A stretch of 64,000 nt of DNA. It comes from Lichenostomus cassidix. Taxonomy: Eukaryota; Chordata; Aves; Passeriformes; Meliphagidae. This document shows, one piece after another, positions 30,058 through 41,106 of this stretch. Every line of letters starts with the position of its first letter. Within the stretch, counting starts at the first letter, position 1. The notes under the pieces were generated by a model. It was not told the DNA's origin and did not search any database. It saw only the letters and a list, made by a program, of their open reading frames with translations. The stretch spans positions 16,122,293 through 16,186,292 of the forward strand of contig CM039210.1 in NCBI GenBank assembly GCA_008360975.2, read 5' to 3'. Made by a program: the position numbers and the translations under genes.

Positions 30058-31508
30058 GACTCCTTTTAATAGTCCCATATGGCCAGTGCAAAAGTCTGGT
30101 GGAGGGTGGAGTTTAACAGTAGACCATTGTGGCCTGAATGAAGTAACGCCCCCACTGAGTGCTGCTGTACCGGATATGTTAGAGCTCCGATATGAACTGG
30201 AGTCAAAGTTCACTTTGCTGCACTTGGCATTGTCAATGCATTTTTCTTTATTCCTCTGGCAGCAGAGTGCAGACCAGAGTTTGCTTTCACGTGGAGGGGT
30301 ATCCAATACACCTGGAATCAACTGCCCGGGGGTGGAAACACAGCCCCACCATCTGTCATGGACTGATCCAAAGTGTACTGGAAATGGGTGATGCCCCTGA
30401 ACATCTACAATACATTGATGACATCATTGTGTGGGGCAATAAGGCAGAAGAAGTGTTTGAGAAGGGAAAAAGAGTAGTTCAGAATGTTCTGAAAGCTGGG
30501 TTTGTCATAAAGAAAAGCAAGGTCAAGGGACTTGCACGGGACATCAAGTTCTTGAGCATTAAATGGCACGATGGCCGCCATCATGTGCATATGGATGTGG
30601 TTAACAAGGTAGCAACTATGTCTTCACCAGCTAAGAAGAAAGAAACACAGGCTTTTGTAGGCCTTGTGAGGTTCTGGAGAATGCACATTCCAGGTTATAG
30701 TCAGCTCGTGAGTCCCCTCTATTGAGTGACCTGGAAGAAGAACCATTTTCAGTGGGGCTTTGGGCAACAACAGGCCTTTGAGCAGATCAAACAGGAAATA
30801 GCTTGTGCGGTAGCTCTTGGGCTTGTTTGGACAGGACCAGCCCTGCAAAATATACTCTACCCTGCAGCTAGGTAGCACAGTCTCACTTGGAGCTTCTGGC
30901 AAAGAACTTCAAGAGAAACCTGAGGTCCACCATTAGGGATTTGGAGCTGGAGTTATTGAGGATCAGAAAGCCCACTACAATCCAACTGAAAAAGAAATAT
31001 TAGTTGCATATGGGGGGATTCGTGCATCCTCAGAAGTTCTTGGGAAAGAAGCATGTCTCCTCTTGGCACTGCAATTTCATGTGTTACACTAGATGTTCCA
31101 AGGAAGCATCCCTTCAACGCATCATGCAACCGGTGCTCCATGGAGTAAGTGGGTAGGTAGCACTGATCACACAAGGAGTCCGACTGGGGAAAACCAATTG
31201 CCCAAGAATCCATGAAAAAAGGCAGAAATTTTGGACAATTTCTTTGAAAGGTGACTTTGTGCTCAAGAAGCACCACCATATAATGAGTTATCAGAAGATG
31301 AAAGAGGCTATGCTCTATTTACTGATGGATCCTGCCTCGTAAAAGGAAACCATCAGAGGTGGAAAATTGCTGTGTGGAGTCCCACATGATGAGTCATTGA
31401 GGCCGCTGAAGGAGAAGAAAAGTGACCTGTATTCTGTCTCTATACTGACTCCTGGATTGTGGCTAACGCACCATGAAGGTTGCTGCAGCAATGGAGGAAG
31501 CCCAATTG
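30058..31508 (+). pseudogene. pol: Provirus L pol part 1: RT and start of RNase H
   Basis: It begins inside RT (FNSPIWPV block at 30063), continues through LNEVTPPLSAAVPDMLEL and a frameshifted palm region, then YIDDIIVWG near 30412-30436 and the KKETQAF..FWRMHIP connection near 30640-30690. A TGA at 30723-30725 is followed by a broken thumb/connection. RNase H opens near 31310 with LFTDGSC and a second block with YTDSWIVANA near 31440. It is split at 31508 by the B-family LTR. It resembles the A and B pol throughout and is non-functional. Confidence 0.85.
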
Positions 31509-31513
31509 GCAAT

Positions 31514-32422
31514 TGTCGGGGGTTGAGTACCTTTGGAATTTCTTCCCATTCCTGTTACTAAGCAACAAATAGTTGGGTGTTTTAGAGCCATCAAGTCTTT
31601 TGTAAAAGACAAAAGGTGTGCTTGGGAGGGCACGGTAAGGGAAGAGCCGGCCCTGGGAACGCTCTCTCGTGGTTCGGACGCTGAGGGGAGAGGCTGCTCT
31701 TTTGCTGCTCTTCGCCTGGGACCAGAGCGAATCCAACTGTGCCCTGTTTTTTCTCTTCTCCTGGCTGGGTGAGCTTTGATTCAACCTTTCTCCCCACGGG
31801 GAAGGGCACGTTTTCCCCCCGGGCTGCGTTCCCTCGCGGCTGCTGCCGGGAGTGTCCCGCGGCCTCTGCTGCCTGTCCCCGTCCTCTACCGCACGAGACC
31901 GCGGCGTCTGCTGTGACTGCAGAAATCCTCGCTGCCTCGCTGGCCGGGGAGAGAGAGCCGGCACCCGCCCCTGCTGCCCTGCTTTCTCGCTGCTTCGAGC
32001 TGTTTCGCTGCCCTGCGTGTTTCTCAGCCTGTCCGCCATTGCAGCTGCCGGACGCTGACCTGACCCTGCGCCACAGCACCACCTGCAGTCGCTCGGGAGT
32101 CATCGCACCTGCCCTGCCCGGCCGGGAGCTCAACAGCGCCCCTGCTGCTTGCAACCGTGATTACACCACACGGGAAAAAGGCTCAGCAGCTCACAAGTTA
32201 TCTGCTATTGGTTTTCTGGTTCTAGTTGTGGTTGCTATTATTGTTATTGTTTGTTTATAGATACTAGTAAAGAACTGATATTCCTTTTTTTTCCATACCT
32301 TTGCCTGAAAGCCCTTGATTTACAAAATTAAATAATTCGGAGGGAGGGAAAAAAATCACATTCTCTGTTCTAAGGGAGGGTTCAACCTCTCTTGGCAGAC
32401 ACCTGTCTTTCAAACCAAGACA
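31514..32422 (+). repeat. 5' LTR of B1
   Basis: It is 909 bases from TGTCGGGGGTTGAG to CAAACCAAGACA. The middle is GC-rich with many CpGs, while the last 200 bases are A/T-rich. It differs from the copy at 38226-39128 at only a handful of sites, and differs more from the 3' LTR at 44399-45312. Confidence 0.92.
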
Positions 32423-32427
32423 GATCT

Positions 32428-32445
32428 TGGTGCCCAATGTGGGGC
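32428..32445 (+). promoter_or_regulatory. Lys-type primer binding site of B1
   Basis: TGGTGCCCAATGTGGGGC lies 5 bases after the LTR, two changes from the canonical tRNA-Lys(1,2) site. Confidence 0.8.
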
Positions 32446-32507
32446 ACGAGGGCATTGGAAGAAAAAGGAATAACAGTTTCTGTGAGACCTATCTTAGTGT
32501 GGTGAAG

Positions 32508-34088
32508 ATGAAAACCTCATTAAGTGGTACTATGCTGAGTATACCCTGGTTTGGTTGGCACATAATTGTGACCACATTTTTCCCATTTGCAGCTCCCTAC
32601 CTAAACATGGGTCCTATAACTAAGGTTATTGTGGCTGTCATCCATTTTGCACAATGGGCCAATAGGGTGAAGAATTTCTGGATCTTTCAGTTCATTTTAA
32701 CGGCAGGCACATGGCTACAGTTTTTTGACACCATCAGTACATGTTTTTGGAGTTTGTTTGGTAATGGTACCTTTTGTGAGGAGATAACACCAGGAGAAGG
32801 TTTTTCTCAACCATTTACTCATTACTTTGGGCCTACCCAACTAATGCTCAAAAGGTTTGGAAACTCTCTAAATGCTTATGATATCATACAGTGGCTGATG
32901 CTGCTGTGGCTGATAGGTCTATCCTACTTTGCATTCCGGGATAAGGTGAAAATTCCCTGGGTAACCGTTCTAACAGCTGTGCCAGGGAATAGGGATGCAG
33001 CCACAGAGCCCAAGGCTGTCCCAGAGCCTGGAGATACCCCACAGCCTGACCCTGTCCAACAGCCTGCCTCAGAAACAAACCGTCCAGAATGGGTAGGGGT
33101 GCTAGTGGAAGAAATACACAGAATACACCAGCTGCTGAAAGAATACATCTCCCTAGCAGGTGTAAAACCCTCTCCTCGCCCCAAAGGGAAAGAGTCTGAT
33201 GGTGCAGCAGTGGAACCCACAGATGTTACGACCATCCAGGTTCCAGCTGAATCCCAAGAGCAGCCACAGCCAGCAGCAGTTGCCCCTGTGGTGCGTACAA
33301 AGTATAAGACCAAATCAGTGCGCCCAGTTAATGATGATGGGGAGCCATTGCCCTCACAACCAGCAGTAGAATCTGAGCCCATAATCATCACTGAGTCCTT
33401 CCACTTTGATACTCTCCGTAATCTGCGAGATGATGTTAAGAGACGGGCGCACGAAGCTTTCCAAACCTGGTTACTTCGGGTTTGGGACCTTATGGGCCCA
33501 GGTGTGCAGCTGGATAATAATGAAGCAAGGAATTTGGGACCCTTGGCCCAAGACCCAGGTGTTGACAAAGTGTTCGCAAGGGAGCCAGGGCCCCTTTCTC
33601 TCTGGGAGAGGCTTTTAATGGGTGTAAGAGAGAAGTTTGCCAACAGAGCCAGAATGCAGGATCCCCACCGTAAATTGTCCTGGAAGACCATTGAGGAAGG
33701 GATCCAATGGCTGAGAGAAGCAGCCATAATGGAGGTGCTCTTTGGGAAGGATGGACAGCACGAAAATGACCCTGATAAGGTCAGGTGCACCGGGCAAATG
33801 TTGTGGAGCCTTGCAAGGCAAGGGCCAGACCATCATGCCACCTTCCTTGCAACTATTAATGCTGATGGCAATCGAGAGACGGTGGGTTCAATAGCTGACA
33901 GGCTCAGGTATTATGCAAGTGTAATCAGTGACCCGATGCGGGCTCAGGTCTCTGCTGTGGTTAAAGACCTCAGGGAGGAGATCAAAGAGGAGATGAAGGA
34001 CCTGAGGGAGGAGATTAGGGACGAGATGAGGAGGATCAATGTGGCACCAGTGAGAGTCACAGGCCCCAATACCAGAGCCCGACGTCTC
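32508..34088 (+). pseudogene. gag: B1 gag-position protein with N-terminal membrane domain, truncated by A2
   Basis: The ATG at 32508 follows the primer site. Hydrophobic segments cover about residues 10-32, 43-57 and 66-85. A lumen-type loop with sequon NGT and the FSQPF block comes next, followed by a strong membrane segment (WLMLLWLIGLSYFAF) near residues 130-145. A Pro/Glu-rich linker follows, then AAVAPV, a Lys/Arg patch, and helical domains sharing the TWLLRVWD block with A1. A run of alternating Arg/Lys/Glu (EEIKEEMKDLREEIRDEM) near 33970-34030 is a likely coiled coil. The frame is open up to the A2 insertion at 34089. The intact B form ends at the UAG seen at 41076-41078. Confidence 0.85.
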
Positions 34089-34599
34089 TGTCCTAGGTTG
34101 CAATATAGATGTAGTTAAGTATTCTATTACCACCGGCTGTGGGCCATTAGCTGCTATCACCCACTCCGGATGACAGGCAATGGGCCATCCGTTAGCTATT
34201 ATCACTTGCTAATGACCCACCCCGCATGACAGGCAATGGGCCATCAGGGACCCACCGTGTGACTCATGGACTTATCTCATCCCATTGTGAGATGCTCTGC
34301 CGAGGAGGGAGGAGCCAGGTGTTCCCACGTGGATATAACCTGGCCTTGGAACTGCCTGAGCTAGCCCTGTCTACTGGGTTCCCAGAGGACCAGAGCTACT
34401 ACTGGATCTTCAGCTGGAGACTAGACCTTCACAGGATCACCACTTCAACTGGACTACTTCAGCTGGACTGCTACTACCACCCTAACAGGGTGTTAGGTTG
34501 TATCTGACTTTGTCAGTGCTTTTCCTTGTATTATTTCACTTATTTTTAATTTCAGTCTTGACTTGTGATCTCCCACTGGTTTGTTTTCAAACCAAGACA
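34089..34599 (+). repeat. 5' LTR of A2
   Basis: It is 511 bases from TGTCCTAGGTTGC to AAGACA. It is longer than the A1 LTR because of a partial tandem duplication of the ATGACAGGCAATGGGCCATC segment (about 34170-34250), also present in the A3 5' LTR. The 93-codon ATG frame (34226-34507) is open here too. Confidence 0.9.
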
Positions 34600-34604
34600 T
34601 ATTT

Positions 34605-34622
34605 TGGCGCCCAACGTGGGGC
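34605..34622 (+). promoter_or_regulatory. Lys-type primer binding site of A2
   Basis: TGGCGCCCAACGTGGGGC, a perfect match to the tRNA-Lys(1,2)-type site, 5 bases after the LTR. Confidence 0.88.
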
Positions 34623-34654
34623 ACGACCTGGGGAAACTCAGAAATCCTATCACC

Positions 34655-36235
34655 ATGATGGTCAGCTTATCTATATGGGTGCTGTATCTCGCTCTCTATA
34701 TTTTTCCTCAAATGGGAAACTATCTGCCTGTCGTATTGGTCCTGTTGCGACCAGGGAATGGCATGAAAATTGCTCTATTGGTTTATTATGCCTATTGCGT
34801 GGTAACCTGTGAGGCGATGAATACCATTCGGAACGTATACTCAAGTTTATCTGCCTGGCCTAATCCGAGCCACTACATCTGGGACCTCCTCAGCAATCAT
34901 ACCCAGCCTCGGGGGTTAGGAGGAGAGAGCGGTTTCTTCCAGCCTTTCAGGTCAGGCACAGCCATTTTTGAGGATATTGAGTTCTCTCTGGATGCTAGGG
35001 ATGGCATAATCTTTTTGTTAGTTCTGTTTTCTTTGACCAGCACCCTGTACCTCATGCTGCAGATCAGGAAAATATTTTGTCTTCTTGCAGAGGAGAAACA
35101 AAGCAAATCAAAACAGCCGAAGCCCGTAGCAGTTGCTCCCGTCCAGAAAAAGAAATCAAAGAGCAAATCAGTCCGCATAGCGACTGATGAGGATGCGGCA
35201 GGACCATCTCACCCAGCAGAAGAGACAGAGCCGGAGATCATCACTCGCTCTCTATCCCTGGGGGAGCTGCGTGACCTACGGAGGGAATTCACCCGGCAGG
35301 CGAATGAGTCCATCTTGACCTGGCTGCTCCGTATCTGGGACGCCGCAGCTAATGACACTATTCTGGATGGAAGTGAGGCCAGACAACTGGGATCCCTGTC
35401 TCAGGATGTGGTCATTGACCAGGGAATTGGGAAAACCCAGGAAACTCTCAGCCTCTGGCGGCGATTGCTGCTGAGTGTACGGGACAGATACCTGTGCAAA
35501 GAAGACCTCCAGATGCACCAAAGGAAATGGAACACAATAGAACAAGGTATCCGATGCCTGAGGGAATTGGCCGTGCTAGAGATCGTTTTCTCAGACAACG
35601 AGAGATTCCCCAAGAGCCCAGATAATGTCCGGTGCACTTCACAAATGTAGCTAAGATTCGCGCGGCTCGGACCAGAGATATACTCTCGTTACCTGGCAAC
35701 ACTGCAGTGGAGGGAAGGCGAAGACCAGGTGGGCGTGTTAGCAAACAAACTGAGAATTTATGAGGACACTGTCACCGCCCCAATACGCACCCAGGTCTCA
35801 TCGGTAGAAACAAACCTGGCTGAGCAAGTCCGGAGATTGATTGAAGAGAGCCTCCAGAAACTAAGGAAAGAGCTCACAGAAAGATTTTTCCATGCCACAC
35901 CAAAACCAACCCGAGTCTCTGCCATCAGGAGCAGACGTACTCCAATCAGGGAAAGAAAACAAACTCCACGACGTGACCTCTGGTTTTTCCTTCAAGAGCA
36001 TGGGGAAGACATGAGGAAGTGGGACAGGAAACCCACCTCCACCTTAGCAGCCCGGGTACGTGAATTGAAAAAGGAAACATCCACTTCAGGAGGCTCATCT
36101 AGGTACAACACTGCCCCAGTCTCTTGTGGACAGAACTCCAGACAGAATGGAAGTGATAATATGACTGATCCTCTTGAAGGGACCTCAGGAACACATTTAC
36201 AGGAGAAGAACATCGTGCACCAAAAACAGGATTAG
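34655..36235 (+). pseudogene. gag: A2 gag-position protein, one internal stop
   Basis: It starts at a double ATG and is collinear with A1 gag. It has the same membrane segments (about residues 3-18, 24-53 and 110-130) and a loop carrying the sequon NHT. The Lys/Ser patch is present, but a stretch before it is shortened relative to A1 and A3. A TAG at 35648-35650 replaces a Trp codon, then the frame continues unchanged to the gag UAG at 36233-36235. The C-terminal part has the WFFLQEHGEDMRKWD block. No zinc knuckle. Confidence 0.88.
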
Positions 36236-36263
36236 AGGAGCCCTGCCTCTAGCCAGGTAGAGG
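36233..36263 (+). promoter_or_regulatory. Gag-pol UAG with downstream hairpin (A2)
   Basis: The UAG at 36233-36235 is followed after 10 bases by CCTCT (36246-36250), an 8-base loop and AGAGG (36259-36263). Pol is in the same frame as gag. Confidence 0.6.
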
Positions 36264-37725
36264 AAAGGGATAATCGGATCTATTGGACTGTGTGGATCCG
36301 ATGGCCTGGCACATCTGACCCACAAAGATACACGGCTTTGGTTGACACCAGCGCTCAGTGCACCCTGATGCCATCCAGGTATGTGGGGACCGAATCCATT
36401 TCCATTTCTGGGGTGACAGGAGGATCCCAGCAGCTGACTGTACTGGAAGCTGAAGTGAGTTTAACTGGGAACGAGTGGCAGAAACACCCCATTGTGACTG
36501 GTCCAGACGCCCCATGCATCCTCGGCATAGATTATCTCAGGAGTGGATATTTCAAAGACCCAAAGGGACATCGCTGGGCTTTTGGGATAGCAGCCGTAGA
36601 GACGGAAGACATAAGACAACTGAATACCCTGCCCGGTCTCTCAGATAACCCATCTGCTGTAGGACTACTGAGAATTGAAGAACAGCGGGTACCAATTGCT
36701 ACAGCAACAGTGCACCGCCGGCAATACCGCACTGACAGAGACTCTGTGGCCCCCATCCATAAGATGATTCGGGAACTGGAGAGCCAAGGGGTGGTCAGCA
36801 AGGCTCACTCACCCTTTAACAGCCCTATATGGCCGGTGCGTAAGTCCAGTGAAGAATGGAGACTGACAGTGGATTACCGTGGCCTGAATGAAGTCACACC
36901 ACCACTGAGTGCTGCTGTACCGGACATGCTGGAACTTCAGTATGAGCTGGAATCCAAGGCAGCAAAGTGGTATGCGACCATCGACATTGCCAATGCCTTT
37001 TTCTCCATTCCTCTGGCAGCAGAGTGCAGGCCTCTGTTTGCTTTCACCTGGAGAGGTGTGCAGTACACGTGGAACCGACTGCCCCAGGGGTGGAAGCACA
37101 GTCCCACCATCTGCCATGGACTGATCCAGGCTGCACTGGAAAAGGGTGAGGCTCCAGAACATCTGCAGTACATTGATGACATCATTGTGTGGGGGGACAC
37201 AGCCACAGAAGTATTTGGGAAAGGAGAGAAAATCATCAGAATTCTCCTGGAAGCCGGTTTCGCCATCAAGAAGAGTAAAGTCACGGGACCTGCCCGAGAG
37301 ATCCAGTTCCTGGGAGTAAAGTGGCAAGACGGACGGCGTCACATTCCTTCTGAGGTCATCAATAAGATCACCGCGATGTCTCCACCAACCAACAAAAAGG
37401 AGACGCAAGCTTTCCTAGGCGCCATAGGCTTTTGGAGAATGCACATCCCTGAGTACAGCAAGATCATGAGTCCTCTCTACCTCATAACCCGCAAGAAGAA
37501 TGATTTCCACTGGGGCCCTGAACAGCAGCAAGCCTTCACCCAGATCAAACAGGAAATCGCTCATGCGGTAGCACTTGGCCCAGTCAGGACAGGACCAGAG
37601 GTAAAGAATGTGCTTTACTCTGCAGCCGGGAGCCATGGTCTGTCCTGGAGCCTTTGGCAGAAAGTGCCTGGTGAGACCCGAGGCCGACCACTGGGATTCT
37701 GGAGTCAAAGTTACAGAGGGTCTGA
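36236..37725 (+). pseudogene. pol: A2 pol, cut by the assembly gap; protease active site changed
   Basis: It is open in the gag frame from the UAG to the N run. The protease motif reads VDTSAQC where A1 and A3 have VDTGAQC; the Gly of the Asp-Thr-Gly triad is normally required. RT motifs (TIDIANAFF, YIDDIIVWG) and the connection domain are present, and the sequence enters the gap just before RNase H. It is nearly identical to A1 and A3 in the overlapping part. Confidence 0.85.
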
Positions 37726-38225
37726 NNNNNNNNNNNNNNNNNNNNNNNNNNNNNNNNNNNNNNNNNNNNNNNNNNNNNNNNNNNNNNNNNNNNNNNNNNN
37801 NNNNNNNNNNNNNNNNNNNNNNNNNNNNNNNNNNNNNNNNNNNNNNNNNNNNNNNNNNNNNNNNNNNNNNNNNNNNNNNNNNNNNNNNNNNNNNNNNNNN
37901 NNNNNNNNNNNNNNNNNNNNNNNNNNNNNNNNNNNNNNNNNNNNNNNNNNNNNNNNNNNNNNNNNNNNNNNNNNNNNNNNNNNNNNNNNNNNNNNNNNNN
38001 NNNNNNNNNNNNNNNNNNNNNNNNNNNNNNNNNNNNNNNNNNNNNNNNNNNNNNNNNNNNNNNNNNNNNNNNNNNNNNNNNNNNNNNNNNNNNNNNNNNN
38101 NNNNNNNNNNNNNNNNNNNNNNNNNNNNNNNNNNNNNNNNNNNNNNNNNNNNNNNNNNNNNNNNNNNNNNNNNNNNNNNNNNNNNNNNNNNNNNNNNNNN
38201 NNNNNNNNNNNNNNNNNNNNNNNNN
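37726..38225. other. Assembly gap of exactly 500 N
   Basis: A round-number run of N, so the true length is unknown. It separates A2 pol from a B LTR that lacks its first 9 bases. Confidence 1.
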
Positions 38226-39128
38226 TTGAGTACCTTTGGAATTTCTTCCCATTCCTGTTACTAAGCAACAAATAGTTGGGTGTTTTAGAGCCATCAAGTC
38301 TTTTGTAAAAGACAAAAGGTGTGCTTGGGAGGGCACGGTAAGGGAAGAGCCGGCCCTGGGAACGCTCTCTCGTGGTTCGGACGCTGAGGGGAGAGGCTGC
38401 TCTTTTGCTGCTCTTCGCCTGGGACCAGAGCGAATCCAACTGTGCCCTGTTTTTTCTCTTCTCCTGGCTGGGTGAGCTTTGATTCAACCTTTCTCCCCAC
38501 AGGGAAGGGCACGTTTTCCCCCCCCCCAGGCTGCGTTCCCTCGCGGCTGCTGCCGGGAGTGTCCCGCGGCCTCTGCTGCCTGTCCCCGTCCTCTGCCGCA
38601 CGAGACCGCGGCGTCTGCTGTGACTGCAGAAATCCTCGCTGCCTCGCTGGCCGGGGAGAGAGAGCCGGCACCCGCCCCTGCTGCCCTGCTTTCTCGCTGC
38701 TCCGAGCTGTTTCGCTGCCCTGCATGTTTCTCAGCCTGTCCGCCATTGCAGCTGCCGGACGCTGACCTGACCCTGCGCCACAGCACCACCTGCAGTCGCT
38801 CGGGAGTCATCGCACCTGCCCTGCCCGGCCGGGAGCTCAACAGCGCCCCTGCTGCTTGCAACCGTGATTACACCACACGGGAGAAGGCTCAGCAGCTCAC
38901 AAGTTATCTGCTATTGGTTTTCTGGTTCTAGTTGTGGTTGCTATTATTGTTATTGTTTGTTTATAGATACTAGTAAAGAACTGATATTCCTTTTTTTTCC
39001 ATACCTTTGCCTGAAAGCCCTTGATTTACAAAATTAAATAATTCGGAGGGAGGGAAAAAAATCACATTCTCTGTTCTAAGGGAGGGTTCAACCTCTCTTG
39101 GCAGACACCTGTCTTTCAAACCAAGACA
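38226..39128 (+). repeat. 5' LTR of B2 (first 9 bases in gap)
   Basis: Almost identical to the LTR at 31514-32422. Differences include the length of a C run near 38520 and a few single bases. Confidence 0.9.
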
Positions 39129-39133
39129 GATCT

Positions 39134-39151
39134 TGGTGCCCAATGTGGGGC
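39134..39151 (+). promoter_or_regulatory. Lys-type primer binding site of B2
   Basis: TGGTGCCCAATGTGGGGC, the same as in B1. Confidence 0.8.
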
Positions 39152-39213
39152 ACGAGGGCATTGGAAGAAAAAGGAATAACAGTTTCTGTGAGACCTATCT
39201 TAGTGTGGTGAAG

Positions 39214-41078
39214 ATGAAAACCTCATTAAGTGGTACTATGCTGAGTATACCCTGGTTTGGTTGGCACATAATTGTGACCACATTTTTCCCATTTGCAGCT
39301 CCCTACCTAAACATGGGTCCTATAACTAAGGTTATTGTGGCTGTCATCCATTTTGCACAATGGGCCAATAGGGTGAAGAATTTCTGGATCTTTCAGTTCA
39401 TTTTAACGGCAGGCACATGGCTACAGTTTTTTGACACCATCAGTACATGTTTTTGGAGTTTGGTAATGGTACCTTTTGTGAGGAGATAACACCAGGAGAA
39501 AGTTTTTCTCAACCATTTACTCATTACTTTGGGCCTACCCAACTAATGCTCGAAAGGTTTGGAAACTCTCTAAATGCTTATGATATCATACAGTGGCTGA
39601 TGCTGCTGTGGCTGATAGGTCTATCCTACTTTGCATTCCGGGATAAGGTGAAAATTCCCTGGGTAACCGTTCTAACAGCTGTGCCAGGGAATAGGGATGC
39701 AGCCACAGAGCCCAAGGCTGTCCCAGAGCCTGGAGATACCCCACAGCCTGACCCTGTCCAACAGCCTGCCTCAGAAACAAACCGTCCAGAATGGGTAGGG
39801 GTGCTAGTGGAAGAAATACACAGAATACACCAGCTGCTGAAAGAATACATCTCCCTAGCAGGTGTAAAACCCTCTCCTCGCCCCAAAGGGAAAGAGTCTG
39901 ATGGTGCAGCAGTGGAACCCACAGATGTTACGACCATCCAGGTTCCAGCTGAATCCCAAGAGCAGCCACAGCCAGCAGCAGTTGCCCCTGTGGTACGTAC
40001 AAAGTATAAGACCAAATCAGTACGCCCAGTTAATGATGATGGGGAGCCATTGCCCTCACAACCAGCAGTAGAATCTGAGCCCATAATCATCACTGAGTCC
40101 TTCCACTTTGATACTCTCCGTAATCTGCGAGATGATGTTAAGAGACGGGCGCACGAAGCTTTCCAAACCTGGTTACTTCGGGTTTGGGACCTTATGGGCC
40201 CAGGTGTGCAGCTGGATAATAATGAAGCAAGGAATTTGGGACCCTTGGCCCAAGACCCGGCTGTTGACAAAGTGTTCGCAAGGGAGCCAGGGCCCCTTTC
40301 TTTCTGGGAGAGGCTTTTAATGGGTGTAAGAGAGAAGTTTGCCAACAGAGCCAGAATGCAGGATCCCCACCGTAAATTGTCCTGGAAGACCATTGAGGAA
40401 GGGATCCAACGGCTGAGAGAAGCAGCCATAATGGAGGTGCTCTTTGGGAAGGATGGACAGCACGAAAATGACCCTGATAAGGTCAGGTGCACCGGGCAAA
40501 TGTTGTGGAGCCTTGCAAGGCAAGGACCAGACCATCATGCCACCTTCCTTGCAACTATTAATGCTGATGGCAATCGAGAGACGGTGGGTTCAATAACTGA
40601 CAGGCTCAGGTATTATGCAAGTGTAATCAGTGACCCGATGCAGGCTCAGGTCTCTGCTGTGGTTAAAGACCTCAGGGAGGAGATCAAAGAGGAGATGAAG
40701 GACCTGAGGGAGGAGATTAGGGACGAGATGAGGAGGATCAATGTGGCACCAGTGAGAGTCACAGGCCCCAATACCAGAGCCCGACGTCTCCCAGCTAGGG
40801 AGAGAGGGTACACCCCACGAGCTGAGTTGTGGTTCTTTCTGCATGACCATGGGGAAGACATGAGGAGGTGGGATGGGAAGCCCACTACTGCCCTGGCAGC
40901 ACGGGTGCGTCAGCTTAAGGAGGGAAACGCTGGCCGAGGGGATTCTGCTAAAGCGAAGGTAGCCTCAGCTTCCCGTGGCCGACCTGCTAGGTACAATAGA
41001 AGGGAAGATGATGGGTCAGATCCCCTTGAAGGAACCTCTGGAATGTATGACCAGGAAGGGAATGATAACCAGTGCTAG
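39214..41078 (+). pseudogene. gag: B2 gag-position protein, 4-base deletion in the membrane domain
   Basis: The ATG at 39214 opens a frame nearly identical to B1. A 4-base deletion near 39461 (TTTG lost) shifts the frame next to the NGT sequon, and the correct frame continues from about 39465 to the UAG at 41076-41078. This copy shows the complete C-terminal part: a charged coiled coil near 40670-40740, then LWFFLHDHGEDMRRWD, a basic Ser/Arg-rich tail and a DPLEGTSG block shared with A elements. No CCHC motif. Confidence 0.87.
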
Positions 41079-41106
41079 AGGGGCCCTGCCTCTAGCCAGG
41101 TAGAGG
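41076..41106 (+). promoter_or_regulatory. Gag-pol UAG with downstream hairpin (B2)
   Basis: The UAG at 41076-41078, then a 10-base spacer, CCTCT (41089-41093), an 8-base loop and AGAGG (41102-41106). Identical layout to the A elements although the two families are clearly diverged. Confidence 0.6.

Larger units (their letters stand above)
31514..34088 (+). mobile_element. Provirus B1 (5' part): LTR and gag, cut by provirus A2
   Basis: The left boundary is set by the TSD GCAAT at 31509-31513. It includes a full 5' LTR, primer site and most of gag. At 34088 gag is cut by the 5' LTR of A2. The remainder of this copy is not contiguous: the 500-N gap follows within A2, and a second near-identical B 5' end appears beyond it. 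Confidence 0.85.
34089..37725 (+). mobile_element. Provirus A2 (3' end lost in assembly gap)
   Basis: An A-family element is inserted in B1 gag, with probable left target GTCTC. It contains a 5' LTR, primer site, gag with one stop, the UAG and hairpin, and pol that remains open to the gap. The 3' part and 3' LTR are not present on the far side of the gap, which instead starts in a B LTR. Confidence 0.88.

Noticed and set aside
31591..32154. Long overlapping frames in the GC-rich middle of B LTRs on both strands
   Set aside because: Present on both strands in several frames, rich in Ala/Arg/Gly/Pro, as expected from CpG-rich LTR sequence. C-run length differences break them between copies.
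33615..33836. Minus-strand open frames opposite gag and pol of A, B and C
   Set aside because: They mirror the sense coding sequence, recur in each copy only because the sense gene recurs, and show no independent motif.
34498..34812. 104-codon frame spanning the A LTR end and gag leader, repeated at 17708-18022 and 55358-55672
   Set aside because: It starts at a non-ATG codon, crosses the primer site and overlaps gag in another frame. Its conservation follows from the LTR, primer site and gag sequence.
37584..38601. Long open frames crossing the 500-N gap on both strands
   Set aside because: They are open only because N codons are not stops; A2 pol and the B LTR are unrelated across the gap.
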